DNA from: Kitasatospora sp. DSM 101779
GTDB lineage: Bacteria; Actinomycetota; Actinomycetes; Streptomycetales; Streptomycetaceae
NCBI RefSeq assembly: GCF_025655475.1
Contig: NZ_JAHTIK010000001.1
Span: 7,601,707-7,665,706 of the forward strand
Length of the DNA: 64,000 nt
Direction: 5' to 3'
The translations under genes were made by a program, and so were the position numbers. Under the pieces are notes generated by a model, which saw nothing but the letters and a program-made list of their open reading frames with translations, searched no databases and was not told the DNA's origin. This document shows, piece by piece, positions 48,819 to 57,934 of the stretch. Position 1 is the stretch's first letter, and each line of letters starts with the position of its first letter.

Positions 48819-49691
48819 TCAGACGAGGTGGCGGCGGAAGAAGGCGACCGCGTCGGCGGCGACCTCGGCGCGGGCCTTCGCCGCGCCGGGCGCCGGGTCG
48901 GGGCCGATGAAGTCCGCGTGCGCCACCTCCGGGCCGATCTCGCGGCCCGCCGCGGAGGGGATGCCCTCCAGGTACGGCCGGGTGTCGGCCTCGTACGGGG
49001 TGACGACGTCGGCACCGCCCCAGCGGATCTCCACCGGCACCCGCACGGCCGCCAGGCTCTCCGCCGTCACCATCGGCCCGAGGCCGGGCGCCACCTGGAA
49101 GACGGCACGCACCCGCGGATCGGCCAGGTCGGCCCCGGCCGCGGCGGTGACGGCCGGCAGCTCCGCATCGCTCACCTTCGCCCGGAACGCGTCCACCACC
49201 CCGGGGAACTCCGGGATCTCCGGCAGCGGCACGGCGCCGGTCACCAGGGCGTGCAGCACGCCGGGATCCAACCGCACGCCGGCCAGCGCCGCAGCGGTGT
49301 ACCCGCCGGCCGAGAAGCCGGCCGCCCCGACCCGTCCGAGCGGCCGCTCCTCGGCCAGCACGTCGAGCGCGAGGACGAGGTCACGCGGACGCTCCCAAGG
49401 GCAGAGGAAGCCCTCCGGCTCGTAGCCGTCCACGAAGTTGTTCCCGTGGTGGTCCACCGCGACCACCCGGAACCCGGCTGCCGCCAGCGGCCCCGCCAAC
49501 CAGCCCATGCCGACACCGGAGCCACCCGTCCCGTGCGACACCGCCACCACCGGGGCCGGCTCGACCACGGCCCCCTGCGGCTCCCACTCGTACACCCGCA
49601 CCGGCCGCGGCCGGTCCGCCTCCCGCAGGTCACGGCGCGCCGTGTCGAACAGCACCCGCGTCCGCGGTTCTCCCCACCCGGATTCGATCAT
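48819..49691 (-). CDS. alpha/beta hydrolase (dienelactone-hydrolase/PAF-AH-like)
   Basis: Encodes 290 aa from ATG 49691 (ATG 49700 is an alternative). It shows SHGTGGSGVGMGWLAGPLAA (52-71, oxyanion region), HHGNNFVDGY and the nucleophile S127 in GFSAGG. The late aspartate near IRWGGADVVTPYEADTRPY and the histidine in EVAHADFIGP complete the triad. It probably hydrolyses an ester or lactone in the cytoplasm; substrate unknown. Confidence 0.82.
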   Translation of the reverse strand: MIESGWGEPRTRVLFDTARRDLREADRPRPVRVYEWEPQGAVVEPAPVVAVSHGTGGSGVGMGWLAGPLAAAGFRVVAVDHHGNNFVDGYEPEGFLCPWERPRDLVLALDVLAEERPLGRVGAAGFSAGGYTAAALAGVRLDPGVLHALVTGAVPLPEIPEFPGVVDAFRAKVSDAELPAVTAAAGADLADPRVRAVFQVAPGLGPMVTAESLAAVRVPVEIRWGGADVVTPYEADTRPYLEGIPSAAGREIGPEVAHADFIGPDPAPGAAKARAEVAADAVAFFRRHLV

Positions 49692-49850
49692 GCCGAGCAT
49701 GCTACGCCCGACCCCCGGGGGCACCTCCAGTCCCGGCCGGTCAGATGCCGAACGGCCTCGGCGGTAGGTCGCTACGGCCTCCACGCTCCCGAGCCGGGCC
49801 GTGCACCGGCCGCCGCCGCCCGGGCGATCACCGGCGGAGGGCCGGCGCGC

Positions 49851-50249
49851 TCACACAGGGTGGGCGGAGCCCCGCCTGTCCTCGACGTGGACGACGTGCA
49901 GTTCGGTGCCGTCGCGGTGGCGCTTGGAGCGGCCGCAGAGCCCGACGGCGAGATCGTCCGGGGACGGGGGCTCCTCGGGCGCGACGTACGTGAGGACGTC
50001 ATGGTGGTGGCCGGTGACCACCCAGCCGTCGGCGTCGTCGAGGTGGATCACCCCGAAGTCACCTGCCGACGAACCCGCGTGCACGGGGCCGAAGTCCCCG
50101 AGGATCCCGGTGGCCTGTTCGGCGAGGTCGCCCTCGGGAGCGGTCAGTACGACACAGGTGCCGTACTCGAACAGCACCCACGACTTCCGGGGGTCGGTGA
50201 GGAGGCGCTGCCAGACGTCGACGAGGATCTCGGTGGTCATGGCGGTCAT
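49851..50249 (-). CDS. hypothetical protein (132 aa)
   Basis: Starts at ATG 50249 (ATG 50240 also possible). It reads as a compact alpha/beta protein: LVDVWQRLLTDPRKSWVLFE, YGTCVVLTAPEGDLAEQATG, VIHLDDADGWVVTGHHHDVL and TYVAPEEPPSPDDLAVGLCG. It ends in a basic tail. I recognise no family with certainty. It lies alone between a hydrolase and a thioesterase gene, all on the minus strand. Confidence 0.6.
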   Translation of the reverse strand: MTAMTTEILVDVWQRLLTDPRKSWVLFEYGTCVVLTAPEGDLAEQATGILGDFGPVHAGSSAGDFGVIHLDDADGWVVTGHHHDVLTYVAPEEPPSPDDLAVGLCGRSKRHRDGTELHVVHVEDRRGSAHPV

Positions 50250-50392
50250 CCTGTCGCAGAGTGCCGACACACCGTCCCGAATTTCTCCCGCCCACGCGGG
50301 GACTCGGTCCGTGTGCTCCCGCGACTCGCTGCCGGGCCGGTCGCGGCCGATCCCCGGACGGCGCGTGCCCCGGACCACCGTGCCCGGTGCGG

Positions 50393-51199
50393 TCAGCCGT
50401 TCGCGAGGGGGCGGACGGTCAGGATCTGCGAGGCGTGGCCGACCGGGCCGGTGCTGTCGTGGAGGACGGTGCTGGTGAGCCCGTGGCCGGTCGGGCCGAA
50501 GCTGACGGTGGTGTCCAGGCCGGTCCAGGGGCCCTCGGGGCTGCGGTGGAGGTGGATGGTGAGATCGGTGTTGGGGTACATCCACGCGGTCGGCTGCTGC
50601 TGGACGGCGATCCCGTTGGCGGTGTCCACCAGCGCGACGAAGGAGGCCAGCGGGCTGCTCGGCTCGCCGGCGACGAGCCCGAGGCCGGTGCTGATCCAGG
50701 CGGTGGCGCGTCCCGCCCGGGCCGCCTCCCGGTGGCGCACCTCGATCGAGGAGATGTAGCCGCCGTCCCACAGGTCGCCCATCGCCCAGGGGGCGAAGTC
50801 CTCGGGCGGCGCGAGCCGCTCCACCGGGGAGTCCTCGACGGCTGCGGTGTCGAGGACGGCGAGCAGCCAGGCCCGGGCCCGGACGACCGGCCGGTCCCCG
50901 ATGACGACGACGGCCTCCAGGAGCTCGACGGTGCGACCCGGCCGGATGCTCTCCACGGTGATCTCGCACTCGTCGAGGGCGATCCGGCCGAGGATGTCGT
51001 AGCTGATCCGGGCGAGCGCCAGGCCGGTGGCGGGGCGTTCGGCCAGGAACCGGTCGACGGCGTGCACGACCAGGCCGGCGAGCGGGCTGAAGTGCTGCTC
51101 CTCGGTGTTCCAGGCGCCCCCCGCGTGGGCCGTGGGCTTGTAGCGGTGCTCGCCCGTGCGCTGGTAGTAGCTGTCGGGCGAAACGGCGGGGGCGGTCAA
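50393..51199 (-). CDS. hotdog-fold acyl-CoA thioesterase-like protein
   Basis: Encodes 268 aa from TTG 51199, chosen for GAGAGG just upstream and because homology begins there (DSYYQRTGEHRYKPT). Two hotdog-like modules are suggested: GGAWNTEEQHFSPLAGLVVH with ISYDILGRI, and later DLTIHLHRSPEGPWTGLDTT. This resembles TesB-like thioesterase-family proteins of actinobacteria, which hydrolyse acyl-CoA thioesters. It is preceded on the same strand by a TetR gene ending... 155 nt downstream of its start region, so a functional link is only possible. Confidence 0.72.
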   Translation of the reverse strand: MTAPAVSPDSYYQRTGEHRYKPTAHAGGAWNTEEQHFSPLAGLVVHAVDRFLAERPATGLALARISYDILGRIALDECEITVESIRPGRTVELLEAVVVIGDRPVVRARAWLLAVLDTAAVEDSPVERLAPPEDFAPWAMGDLWDGGYISSIEVRHREAARAGRATAWISTGLGLVAGEPSSPLASFVALVDTANGIAVQQQPTAWMYPNTDLTIHLHRSPEGPWTGLDTTVSFGPTGHGLTSTVLHDSTGPVGHASQILTVRPLANG

Positions 51200-51354
51200 G
51201 GTGCACCTCTCGTCGGCCGGCCCGGTGTGTCGGACCGGGGGCCGGCGGGGCGGCGCGGGCCGCCGGCCGGTGCCCGCGCTCAAGATCGTAGGGGGTCGAA
51301 CCGATCCGCCGTAAGGGTGACCCTGCCCACACCGTGCGGCGGGAGGGCGTGCGG

Positions 51355-51924
51355 TCACTGCGGCGTACGGCCGCGCAGTACGGCGTCCATCGAGTCGACG
51401 ATCCAGTCCCAGGACTGCTGCGGGTCGACGGGGGTGTGGCTGAAGCCTCCGGCCGCCTCCAGGCTGACGAAGCCGTGGAAGACGCTGCCGAGCATCCGGA
51501 CGGCGTGCGTCTGGTCCGGCTCCGCGATGTCGTAGCCGCGCAGGATCGCCCGGGTCATCTGGGCGTGCCGGACGCCGGCGCTGGCGGCGGCCGTCTCGGG
51601 GTCGAGCCGCAGCCGGGCCGCGGCGTAGCGGCCGGGGTGCCGGCGGGCGTAGTCGCGGTAGGCGGCGGCGAAGGCGGCGAGCGCGTCCCGCCCGGCCCGT
51701 CCGGCGATGGCGTCGGCCACCTCGTCGGCGAGCTCCTCCAGGGCGAGCAGGGCGATCCGGGTGCGCAGGTCCTGGGAGTTCTTGAGGTGCGCGTAGAGGC
51801 TGGCGACCTTGACGTCGAACCGGCGGGCCAGCGCCGTCACCGTCACCTGGTCGAACCCGACCTCGTCGGCGAGCTCCGCGCCCGCCCGCACCAGCCGTTC
51901 CGTGGTGAGCCCCACGCGAACCAT
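51355..51924 (-). CDS. TetR-family regulator, divergent from the FBP gene
   Basis: Encodes 189 aa from ATG 51924, which has GGGAGAG upstream; ATG 51945 is almost at the predicted transcript start and would add seven residues. The helix-turn-helix is residues ~6-52 (TTERLVRAGAELADEVGFDQ and VTVTALARRFDVKVASLYAH). The C-terminal domain resembles the TetR_C_33-like group (WxG/TetR-WHG). A 23-bp palindrome in the 71-bp gap to the FBP gene is its probable operator. Confidence 0.9.
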   Translation of the reverse strand: MVRVGLTTERLVRAGAELADEVGFDQVTVTALARRFDVKVASLYAHLKNSQDLRTRIALLALEELADEVADAIAGRAGRDALAAFAAAYRDYARRHPGRYAAARLRLDPETAAASAGVRHAQMTRAILRGYDIAEPDQTHAVRMLGSVFHGFVSLEAAGGFSHTPVDPQQSWDWIVDSMDAVLRGRTPQ

Positions 51925-51950
51925 AGCCACTCTCCCGTCTGCCATAGTCG

Positions 51951-51988
51951 ATTATGTATTTGCCTCATAGTGTTAGGCAAATTAGCCT
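51951..51988. promoter_or_regulatory. shared operator/promoter of the TetR and FBP genes
   Basis: The palindrome TTTGCCT-N9-AGGCAAA (51959-51981) contains TTGCCT on each strand as a -35. On the plus strand a 17-nt spacer leads to TAGCCT (51983-51988), 7 nt before the FBP ATG, so that gene is probably leaderless. On the minus strand an 18-nt spacer leads to CATAAT (51956-51951) for the TetR gene. One bound repressor would block both. Confidence 0.75.
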
Positions 51989-51995
51989 GCCGGTC

Positions 51996-52487
51996 ATGAA
52001 GCCGTTGACCGACTCCGAGATCCGCGCCGCCTTCCTCAACTGCACCAAGGGCGAGGCCAAGCGGATGTACGTTCCGCGGGACCTCGCCGAACAGCCCTGG
52101 GAGGACCTGGACCTCCTCGGCTGGCGGGACCCGCAGGCCCCCGACCGCGCCCACCTCGTCACCGAGGTCGGGGGGCGGCCGACCGGTGTCGTACTGCGCT
52201 GCCCGTCCGGCGCCTCCTGGAGCGCCCGCCGCAGCATCTGCTCGCTGTGCATCACCACCCACACCGGCGGCGTCTCGCTGATGGTCGCGCCGCGGGCCGG
52301 CCTCGCCGGCCGCCAGGGCAACTCGGTGGGCGCCTACATCTGCAGCGACCTCGCCTGCTCGCTCTACGTCCGCGGCCGCCGCGACCTCGGCCCCGGCACC
52401 CGCATGCCGGAGTCGCTCACGGTGGAGGAGCGGATCGACCGGCTCGCCGCCAACACCGCCGCGTTCATCGCCAAGGTCGCTGCCTGA
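51996..52487 (+). CDS. FBP-domain (FusB-like, EF-G-binding) zinc protein
   Basis: Encodes 163 aa from ATG 51996; no ribosome site, and the -10 box position supports a leaderless start. Features of the FusB/FBP family are an N-terminal helical part (LTDSEIRAAFLNCTKGEAKR) and a treble-clef zinc finger (C-SL-C in RSICSLCITTHTGGVSLMVA, then YICSDLACSLYVRGRRD). FusB proteins bind elongation factor G and rescue it from fusidic acid; actinomycete members may do likewise. Control by the divergent TetR suggests ligand induction. Confidence 0.82.
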   Translation: MKPLTDSEIRAAFLNCTKGEAKRMYVPRDLAEQPWEDLDLLGWRDPQAPDRAHLVTEVGGRPTGVVLRCPSGASWSARRSICSLCITTHTGGVSLMVAPRAGLAGRQGNSVGAYICSDLACSLYVRGRRDLGPGTRMPESLTVEERIDRLAANTAAFIAKVAA

Positions 52488-52538
52488 GCCGGCCCGGGCC
52501 GCCCCGAGCCGCCCGAGTCGTCCGGCTCGGAAACGGTG

Positions 52539-55247
52539 CTACGGGGCCCGGTCGGTGCCGTGCGGGGCGTCGACCGAGGTGGGCAGCGCCTGCTCGGCCC
52601 AGATGGTCTTGCCGCGGGGGTTGTAGCGGGTGCCCCAGTGCGTGGTCAGCTGGGCGACCAGGAACAGTCCGCGGCCGCCCTCGTCCGTGGTCGCCGCGTA
52701 CCGCAGGTGCGGGGCGGTGCTGCTGCCGTCCGACACCTCGCAGATCAGGGCCCGGTCGCGCATCAGCCGCACCCGGGCGGGCTCGGTGCCGTAGCGGATC
52801 GCGTTGGTGGCGAGTTCGCTGAGGATCAGCTCGGTGGCGAAGACCAGGTCGCCGAGGTCCCACTTCTCCAGTGCCGCCGACGCCCAGGTGCGCAGCTCGG
52901 CGACGGCCTCCGGCTCGAACGGGATGTCCCGCTCGACGATGTCCTCCGGGTCGATCACCCGGGTGCGGGCGATCAGCAGTGCCACGTCGTCCTGCGGCCG
53001 GGCCGGCAGCAGCTCCTCGATCACCGCCCGGCAGTTCTCCTCGGGCTCCCGCCGGTGGTCGGCGAGGGCGTCGCGCAGCAGCTCCATCCCCACGTCGAAG
53101 TCCCGCGCCCGGTCCTCGATCAGCCCGTCCGTGTAGAGCACGATCTGGGTGCCCTCCTCCAGGTGCAGCTCCGCCGTCTCGAAGGGCGCGCCTCCGGTGC
53201 CGAGCGGCGGCCCCACCGGGAGGTCCGGGAAGTCGACGCTGCCGTCCGGCCGGACGAGCGCCGGCGCCGGGTGGCCGGCCCGGCTGATGGTGCAGAGCCG
53301 CGAGACCGGGTCGTAGATCGCGTACAGGCAGGTGGCGCCGGAGACGCCCGTCCCGGTCGCGCCGTCGCTCTCCTCCCGGTCGATCCGGTCCACGAGCTCG
53401 TCGAGGTGGCCGAGCAGCTCGTCCGGCGGGATGTCGAGGGCGGCGAAGTTGTGGACGGCGGTGCGCAGCCGGCCCATGGTGGCCGCCGCGTGCAGGCCGT
53501 GGCCGACGACGTCGCCCACCACCACGGCGACCCGGCTGCCGGGCAGCGGGATCACGTCGAACCAGTCGCCGCTGACCCCGGACTGCGCGGGCAGGTAGCG
53601 GTGCGCGACCTCGAGCGCGCTCTGCTCCGGCAGCGCCCGCGGCAGCAGGCTGCGCTGCAGGGTCACGGCCATCGCGTGCTCCCGGGTGTACCGGCGCGCA
53701 TTGTCGATGCTGACCGCCGCCCGGGCGACCAGCTCCTCGGCCAGGGAGAGGTCCTCGTCGTCGAAGGGCTCGGGCTTCTTCGACCGCCAGAAGTTGGCGA
53801 CGCCGAGGATGATGCCGCGCGCCCTCAGCGGCGTGGTGATCAGCGAGTGCACGCCGTGGTCGACGATCCGGCGGGTCCACTGCGGGTCCTGCGCCTGCCA
53901 GCCGTCCGCGGCGGACAGGTCGGCCACGACCTGGGACCGGCCGCTGTCGAAGCCCTGCGCCATCGGCGTCGACGGGACGAAGGTGATCAGCTTGCCGCGC
54001 GGGTAGAAGGGGTGGTCCTCCTCGATGCCGACGACGGCGACCCGGCGCAGCTCCATGTCGCCGCAGGCCGGCTCGTTGCCCTGCAGCACGGGGTCGGCCA
54101 GGTCGACGGTGACGAAGTCCGCGAGGCCGGGGACGGCGACCCTGGCCAGCTCCTCGGCGGTGTGCTCGACGTCGAGGGTGGAGCCGATGCCGGTGCCGGC
54201 CTCGTAGAGCAGGGCGAGCCGCTTGCCGGTCGCCTCGGCCTTGCCGGTCACCGCCAGCAGCTCGGTGGAGTCGCGGATCGTCGCGACCGAGCCCATGGCG
54301 CCGCTGTGGCGGTCGGTGGGCCGCTGGTTCACCACGAGCAGCCGTCCGCCGGCCCGGTGCACCTCGTCGGCGGCCTCCCGGCCGGACAGCAGCAGTTCGG
54401 AGGTCTCCGGGTCGAGGTCCTCCAGGTCTCCGACGTGCCGGCCCTCGGCGTCGGCCGGCAGCCCGAGCAGCGTCTTGGCCTCGTCGTTCGCCAGCACCAG
54501 CCGACCGTCCTGCCCGACGATGACCACACCCTCGCGGACCGCGTGCAGCACCGCGTCATGGTGCTCGTACATCCGCGTCATCTCCGCCGGGCCGAGCCCG
54601 CGGGTCTGGCGCTTCAGCCGTCGGGTGGCCAGGGCGGTGCCGGTGGTGGCCAGTGCCAGCGCGGCGGCGCCGGTGCCGAGGATGATCGGCAGCTGCTTGT
54701 TGCCGGCCGAGGTGACGTTCTTGACCTTCAGCCCGGCCGAGACCAGGCCCACCACCTGCCCGTCCGCGTTCTTGACCGGCACCACGGCCTGCACCTCGTG
54801 GCCGAGCGGGCCGTGCACGCTCTCGGTGTAGATCTGGCCGGCCAGCGACGGTTCGATGGTGCCGACGAAGCGTTTGCCTATCCGGTCGGGCAGCGGGTGG
54901 GTGTACCGGATGCCGTGGGTGTCCATGACCACGATGAAGTCGACCCCGGCGTCCCTGCGGGCCGCCTCCGTCAGTGGTTGCAGCGTCGTGGTCGGCGAGG
55001 ACGACTTCAGGGTGTCGACCAGTCCGGGGGAGTGCGCGAACGCCTCGGCGACGGCCACCGACCGGTTCTTGGCCTCCCTGTCGCTGGCGCTCCTCGACTC
55101 CAGGACCAGCGCCAGGATCGCGCCCAGCACCAGCAGGACGACCACCGCCACCTGAACGGCGAACACCTGCCCGGCAAGGCTTCGGGGACTCCTCGCTCTC
55201 CGTGATTGCTTGGAGGTGTCCCGGGAACGGTCGGCGCGTTCGACCAT
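52539..55247 (-). CDS. membrane-bound multi-sensor SpoIIE-type phosphatase with RsbW-like kinase domain
   Basis: Encodes 902 aa from ATG 55247 (GTG 55244 adjacent). The order is TM1 (~25-48), an extracytoplasmic single-Cache-like sensor (~50-165; FIVVMDTHGIRYTHPLPDRI), TM2 (~170-192), PAS (~205-300; GVVIVGQDGRLVLANDEA), GAF (~325-490), PP2C/SpoIIE (~500-715; GDWFDVIPLPGSRVAVVVGD and GHGLHAAATMGRLR) and a C-terminal HATPase (~760-890; ELATNAIRYG, GGRGLFLV). These proteins dephosphorylate anti-anti-sigma factors and can phosphorylate them, thereby switching sigma factors in response to outside signals. No partner gene is adjacent. Confidence 0.92.
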   Translation of the reverse strand: MVERADRSRDTSKQSRRARSPRSLAGQVFAVQVAVVVLLVLGAILALVLESRSASDREAKNRSVAVAEAFAHSPGLVDTLKSSSPTTTLQPLTEAARRDAGVDFIVVMDTHGIRYTHPLPDRIGKRFVGTIEPSLAGQIYTESVHGPLGHEVQAVVPVKNADGQVVGLVSAGLKVKNVTSAGNKQLPIILGTGAAALALATTGTALATRRLKRQTRGLGPAEMTRMYEHHDAVLHAVREGVVIVGQDGRLVLANDEAKTLLGLPADAEGRHVGDLEDLDPETSELLLSGREAADEVHRAGGRLLVVNQRPTDRHSGAMGSVATIRDSTELLAVTGKAEATGKRLALLYEAGTGIGSTLDVEHTAEELARVAVPGLADFVTVDLADPVLQGNEPACGDMELRRVAVVGIEEDHPFYPRGKLITFVPSTPMAQGFDSGRSQVVADLSAADGWQAQDPQWTRRIVDHGVHSLITTPLRARGIILGVANFWRSKKPEPFDDEDLSLAEELVARAAVSIDNARRYTREHAMAVTLQRSLLPRALPEQSALEVAHRYLPAQSGVSGDWFDVIPLPGSRVAVVVGDVVGHGLHAAATMGRLRTAVHNFAALDIPPDELLGHLDELVDRIDREESDGATGTGVSGATCLYAIYDPVSRLCTISRAGHPAPALVRPDGSVDFPDLPVGPPLGTGGAPFETAELHLEEGTQIVLYTDGLIEDRARDFDVGMELLRDALADHRREPEENCRAVIEELLPARPQDDVALLIARTRVIDPEDIVERDIPFEPEAVAELRTWASAALEKWDLGDLVFATELILSELATNAIRYGTEPARVRLMRDRALICEVSDGSSTAPHLRYAATTDEGGRGLFLVAQLTTHWGTRYNPRGKTIWAEQALPTSVDAPHGTDRAP

Positions 55248-55465
55248 GGGTCCATTCAAACACCGCTCCGAGGGCGACCACGAAGCGTGGCAGCGGCCCT
55301 GCCGTCGGACTCGTCGCGCCCAGCCGTGCCGGGCCGCGGCGGGGCGTGGCCGCACCGGACCGGACCGTGGTGGGACAGGCGGTGCCGGACCGGGCTCGTG
55401 TCCGCGCCGGGCCGCCCCGGGCGGGCCCGCCGTGCCGTGGCGGCGGGCCCGGTCCGGCGGGTCGG

Positions 55466-56167
55466 TCAGGCCGCGAGGGCGGTCGCGGTCGCGGGTGCCG
55501 GCACACCCCGGTGCAGCCAGGCCCGCTCGGCGGCCGTCCACGCGGTGGTGGTCAGCAGGTACAGCCCGGCCGCGAGCGGCACGAACGCGGCGAACAGCAC
55601 CGTGCCGAACGACAGGTACGGCAGGAGACGGGTGACGGGCGCGGCGGCCGTGGCGGGCGAGGCGGCCGCGGCGCGGCGGGCCCGGCGGAAGCCGACCCAG
55701 CAGACCGCACCGATCGCCGCGTACAGCGCACCGAGGACCAGGAACTGGCCCGCGGTGCGGGCCTCGCCGAGGTGCAGCCCGAGCGGCACCCCGGCGAGGG
55801 TGTGGCCGAGCAGGTCGTTCGGGGTGGTGAACAGCCGGTACATGACCGAGAAGAACGGGATCTGCACCAGCATCGGCAGGAAACCTGCGAACGGCGAGGA
55901 CTTCTCCTCCCGGTACAGCTCGGTGAGGGCGGCCTGCAGCTTCTCCGGCCTGCCCTTGTGCCGCCGGTTCAGCTCGGCGACCTGCGGCGCGAGCCGCATC
56001 CGGACCTTCTCGCCGCGGGCGGCGGCCCGGGCGAGCGGGTGCAGTGCCAGCCGGACGAGGGCGGTGAACAGCACGAGGGCGAGCGCGGTCGGCACCACCG
56101 CGGCGAGTGCCGAGACGGCGTCGTGGGCAAGGTGGACGGCAGGATCGAGCACTGCGAAAACGGACAT
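55466..56167 (-). CDS. YidC/Oxa1/Alb3-family membrane protein insertase paralogue
   Basis: Encodes 233 aa. It has the family core: first helix VVPTALALVLFTALVRLALH, the cytoplasmic loop LAPQVAELNRRHKGRPEKLQ and EEKSSPFAGFLPMLVQIPFF, then three further helices. It is shorter than housekeeping YidC (typically above 300 aa) and not next to rnpA/rpmH, so it is a second copy. It starts 66 nt after a DUF6412 membrane protein gene, a pairing I recall from other streptomycetes, so both may act together in membrane insertion. Confidence 0.88.
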   Translation of the reverse strand: MSVFAVLDPAVHLAHDAVSALAAVVPTALALVLFTALVRLALHPLARAAARGEKVRMRLAPQVAELNRRHKGRPEKLQAALTELYREEKSSPFAGFLPMLVQIPFFSVMYRLFTTPNDLLGHTLAGVPLGLHLGEARTAGQFLVLGALYAAIGAVCWVGFRRARRAAAASPATAAAPVTRLLPYLSFGTVLFAAFVPLAAGLYLLTTTAWTAAERAWLHRGVPAPATATALAA

Positions 56168-56233
56168 GCGGGGCGGGCCCTCCGGGTCTCAAGTCAACGA
56201 GATGTCGGCGGAAGGCGGCCGTGCGGAAGGGGA

Positions 56234-56527
56234 CTACGCGGCCGCCGGGGCCGCGCCCGGTGCCCTGGGGCGGCGTCGGCCGCGGGCATCCGGATCACGC
56301 TGGGGAAGGAAAGCCGTACCGAGGGCCCGGCGGCGCAGCACACCGTCGCGGACGGCGGCAGGGGCGCGGGCGCCGAGCAGGCGGGCGGCCGCGAGGGCGC
56401 CCGCGACGGCACCGGCCAGCAGCACGGCGGCCGCGGTCGCCGCGACCGCGGTCAGCGCGGAGGGGCTGAGCGGCAGCTCACCGGCGAACAGCCGGAGCAG
56501 ACCGAGGAGCAGCGCGACGAAGGGCAC
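56234..56527 (-). CDS. DUF6412-type small membrane protein
   Basis: Encodes 97 aa from GTG 56527, with AGGAGG upstream. Two hydrophobic helices (VALLLGLLRLFAGELPLS and ALTAVAATAAAVLLAGAVAG) are followed by a basic tail with RRRALGTAFLPQRDPDARGR. That last block, with the RRRxLGTAFLPQRDPDAxGRxRPRAP pattern, typifies the DUF6412 family. It precedes the YidC paralogue in a likely two-gene operon. Function unknown. Confidence 0.82.
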   Translation of the reverse strand: MPFVALLLGLLRLFAGELPLSPSALTAVAATAAAVLLAGAVAGALAAARLLGARAPAAVRDGVLRRRALGTAFLPQRDPDARGRRRPRAPGAAPAAA

Positions 56528-56671
56528 TGCACACCTCCTGGGACCGGCTGACGGGACGTGAGCCCGATGGTACGTGGCCGCAGCGCCGAACGGTAACGGT
56601 TCCGGCCGGAACCTCGCCGCCGCGCGGTGCGGACGGCGCGCTGCCCCGCGTGCCCCGGGCGCCGTGTGAGG

Positions 56672-57934
56672 ATGACCGGCGAGCCACGGGACGGACCGCC
56701 CCTGGCCGTGGACCTCCGTACGGAAGACGACGTGATCCCCGCACCGCGCCCCCTGCTCCTGCCGGACGGACGCCCCGCCGCCGAGGCGTGGACGCTGGAC
56801 CCGGCGATGAGGCACCTCAACCACGGCTCGTTCGGCGCGGTGCCGCTGGCCGCGCAGCGCGAGCAGCAGCGGCTGCGCGAGGAGATGGACCGGGCGCCGG
56901 TGGTGTGGTTCCCCGCGCTCGCGGGCCGGGTGGCCGCCGCGCGAGCCGCCGTCGCCGAGTTCCTGCGGGTACCCGCCGGCGACCTCGCCCTGGTGCCCAA
57001 CGCCAGCGCCGGGGCGAGCGTCGTCTACGGCAGCCTGGAGCACCGCCCGGGCGGCGAGGTGGTCGTCACCGACCACGGCTACGGGGCGGTCACCATGGGC
57101 GCCGAGCGGCTGGCCCGCCGCTGGGGCGGCACCGTCCGCACGGCCCGGGTGCCGCTGGACGCCGGCCCGGAGGAGGCCGCCGCGGCGGTGCTCGACGAGG
57201 TCACCGACCGGACGGGCCTGATCGTGCTGGACCACATCACCTCGGCGACCGCCCGCTGGATGCCGGTCGAGGCCGTCGGCGCCGCCGCCCGCGAGCGCGG
57301 CATCCCGCTGCTGATCGACGGCGCGCACGTGCCCGGCCTTGCCGAGGACCCGCTCGCCGGCCTGCGGTTCGACGTCTGGGTGGGCAATCTGCACAAGTTC
57401 GGCTGCGCGCCGCGCGGCGCCGCCGCCCTGGTGGCCGGCTCGGAGCTGCGGCACCGCCTCCACCCGCTGATCGACTCCTGGGCGGCCCGGGAGCCCTTCC
57501 CCGAGCGGTTCGACACCCAGGGCACGGTCGACGCGACCGGCTACCTCGCGGCGCCCGCGGCCCTCGACTTCGTCGAGCGGACGTGGGGATGGAAGGCCGC
57601 TCGCGACTACCTCGGCGAGCTGGCCGACCACGCCGAGCGGATCGTCGGCGAGGCGTTCGCGGAGGTGACCGGCGCGAGCGCGGCGGTCGACGTCGGGATG
57701 CCGGTCAGCGCCCTGCGGCTGGTCCGCCTCCCGGACGGTCTGGCGCCGGACCGGCCTGCCGCCGATGCGCTGCGCGACCGGGTCGCGGCCGAGCTGGGCG
57801 TCGAGGCGGCCTTCACCAGCTTCGGCGGCACCGGCTACCTCCGGCTCTCCACACACGTCTACAACACGCCCGCGGACTACGCGTACTTCGCCGAGCACTG
57901 CGTGCCCGTCCTCGCCGCCTGGGCGCGGGGCTGA
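56672..57934 (+). CDS. class V aminotransferase, isopenicillin-N-epimerase-like
   Basis: Encodes 420 aa from ATG 56672 (GTGAGG-type weak ribosome site). PLP fold-type I features are HLNHGSFGAVP (48-58), ALVPNASAGAS (106-115), D216 in LLIDGAHVPG and K242 in VGNLHKFGCAPRGAA. The pattern matches the isopenicillin N epimerase/cysteine desulfurase-like group, many of which act on amino acids with unknown substrate. No beta-lactam biosynthetic genes are present, so a true epimerase role is unlikely. Confidence 0.87.
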   Translation: MTGEPRDGPPLAVDLRTEDDVIPAPRPLLLPDGRPAAEAWTLDPAMRHLNHGSFGAVPLAAQREQQRLREEMDRAPVVWFPALAGRVAAARAAVAEFLRVPAGDLALVPNASAGASVVYGSLEHRPGGEVVVTDHGYGAVTMGAERLARRWGGTVRTARVPLDAGPEEAAAAVLDEVTDRTGLIVLDHITSATARWMPVEAVGAAARERGIPLLIDGAHVPGLAEDPLAGLRFDVWVGNLHKFGCAPRGAAALVAGSELRHRLHPLIDSWAAREPFPERFDTQGTVDATGYLAAPAALDFVERTWGWKAARDYLGELADHAERIVGEAFAEVTGASAAVDVGMPVSALRLVRLPDGLAPDRPAADALRDRVAAELGVEAAFTSFGGTGYLRLSTHVYNTPADYAYFAEHCVPVLAAWARG

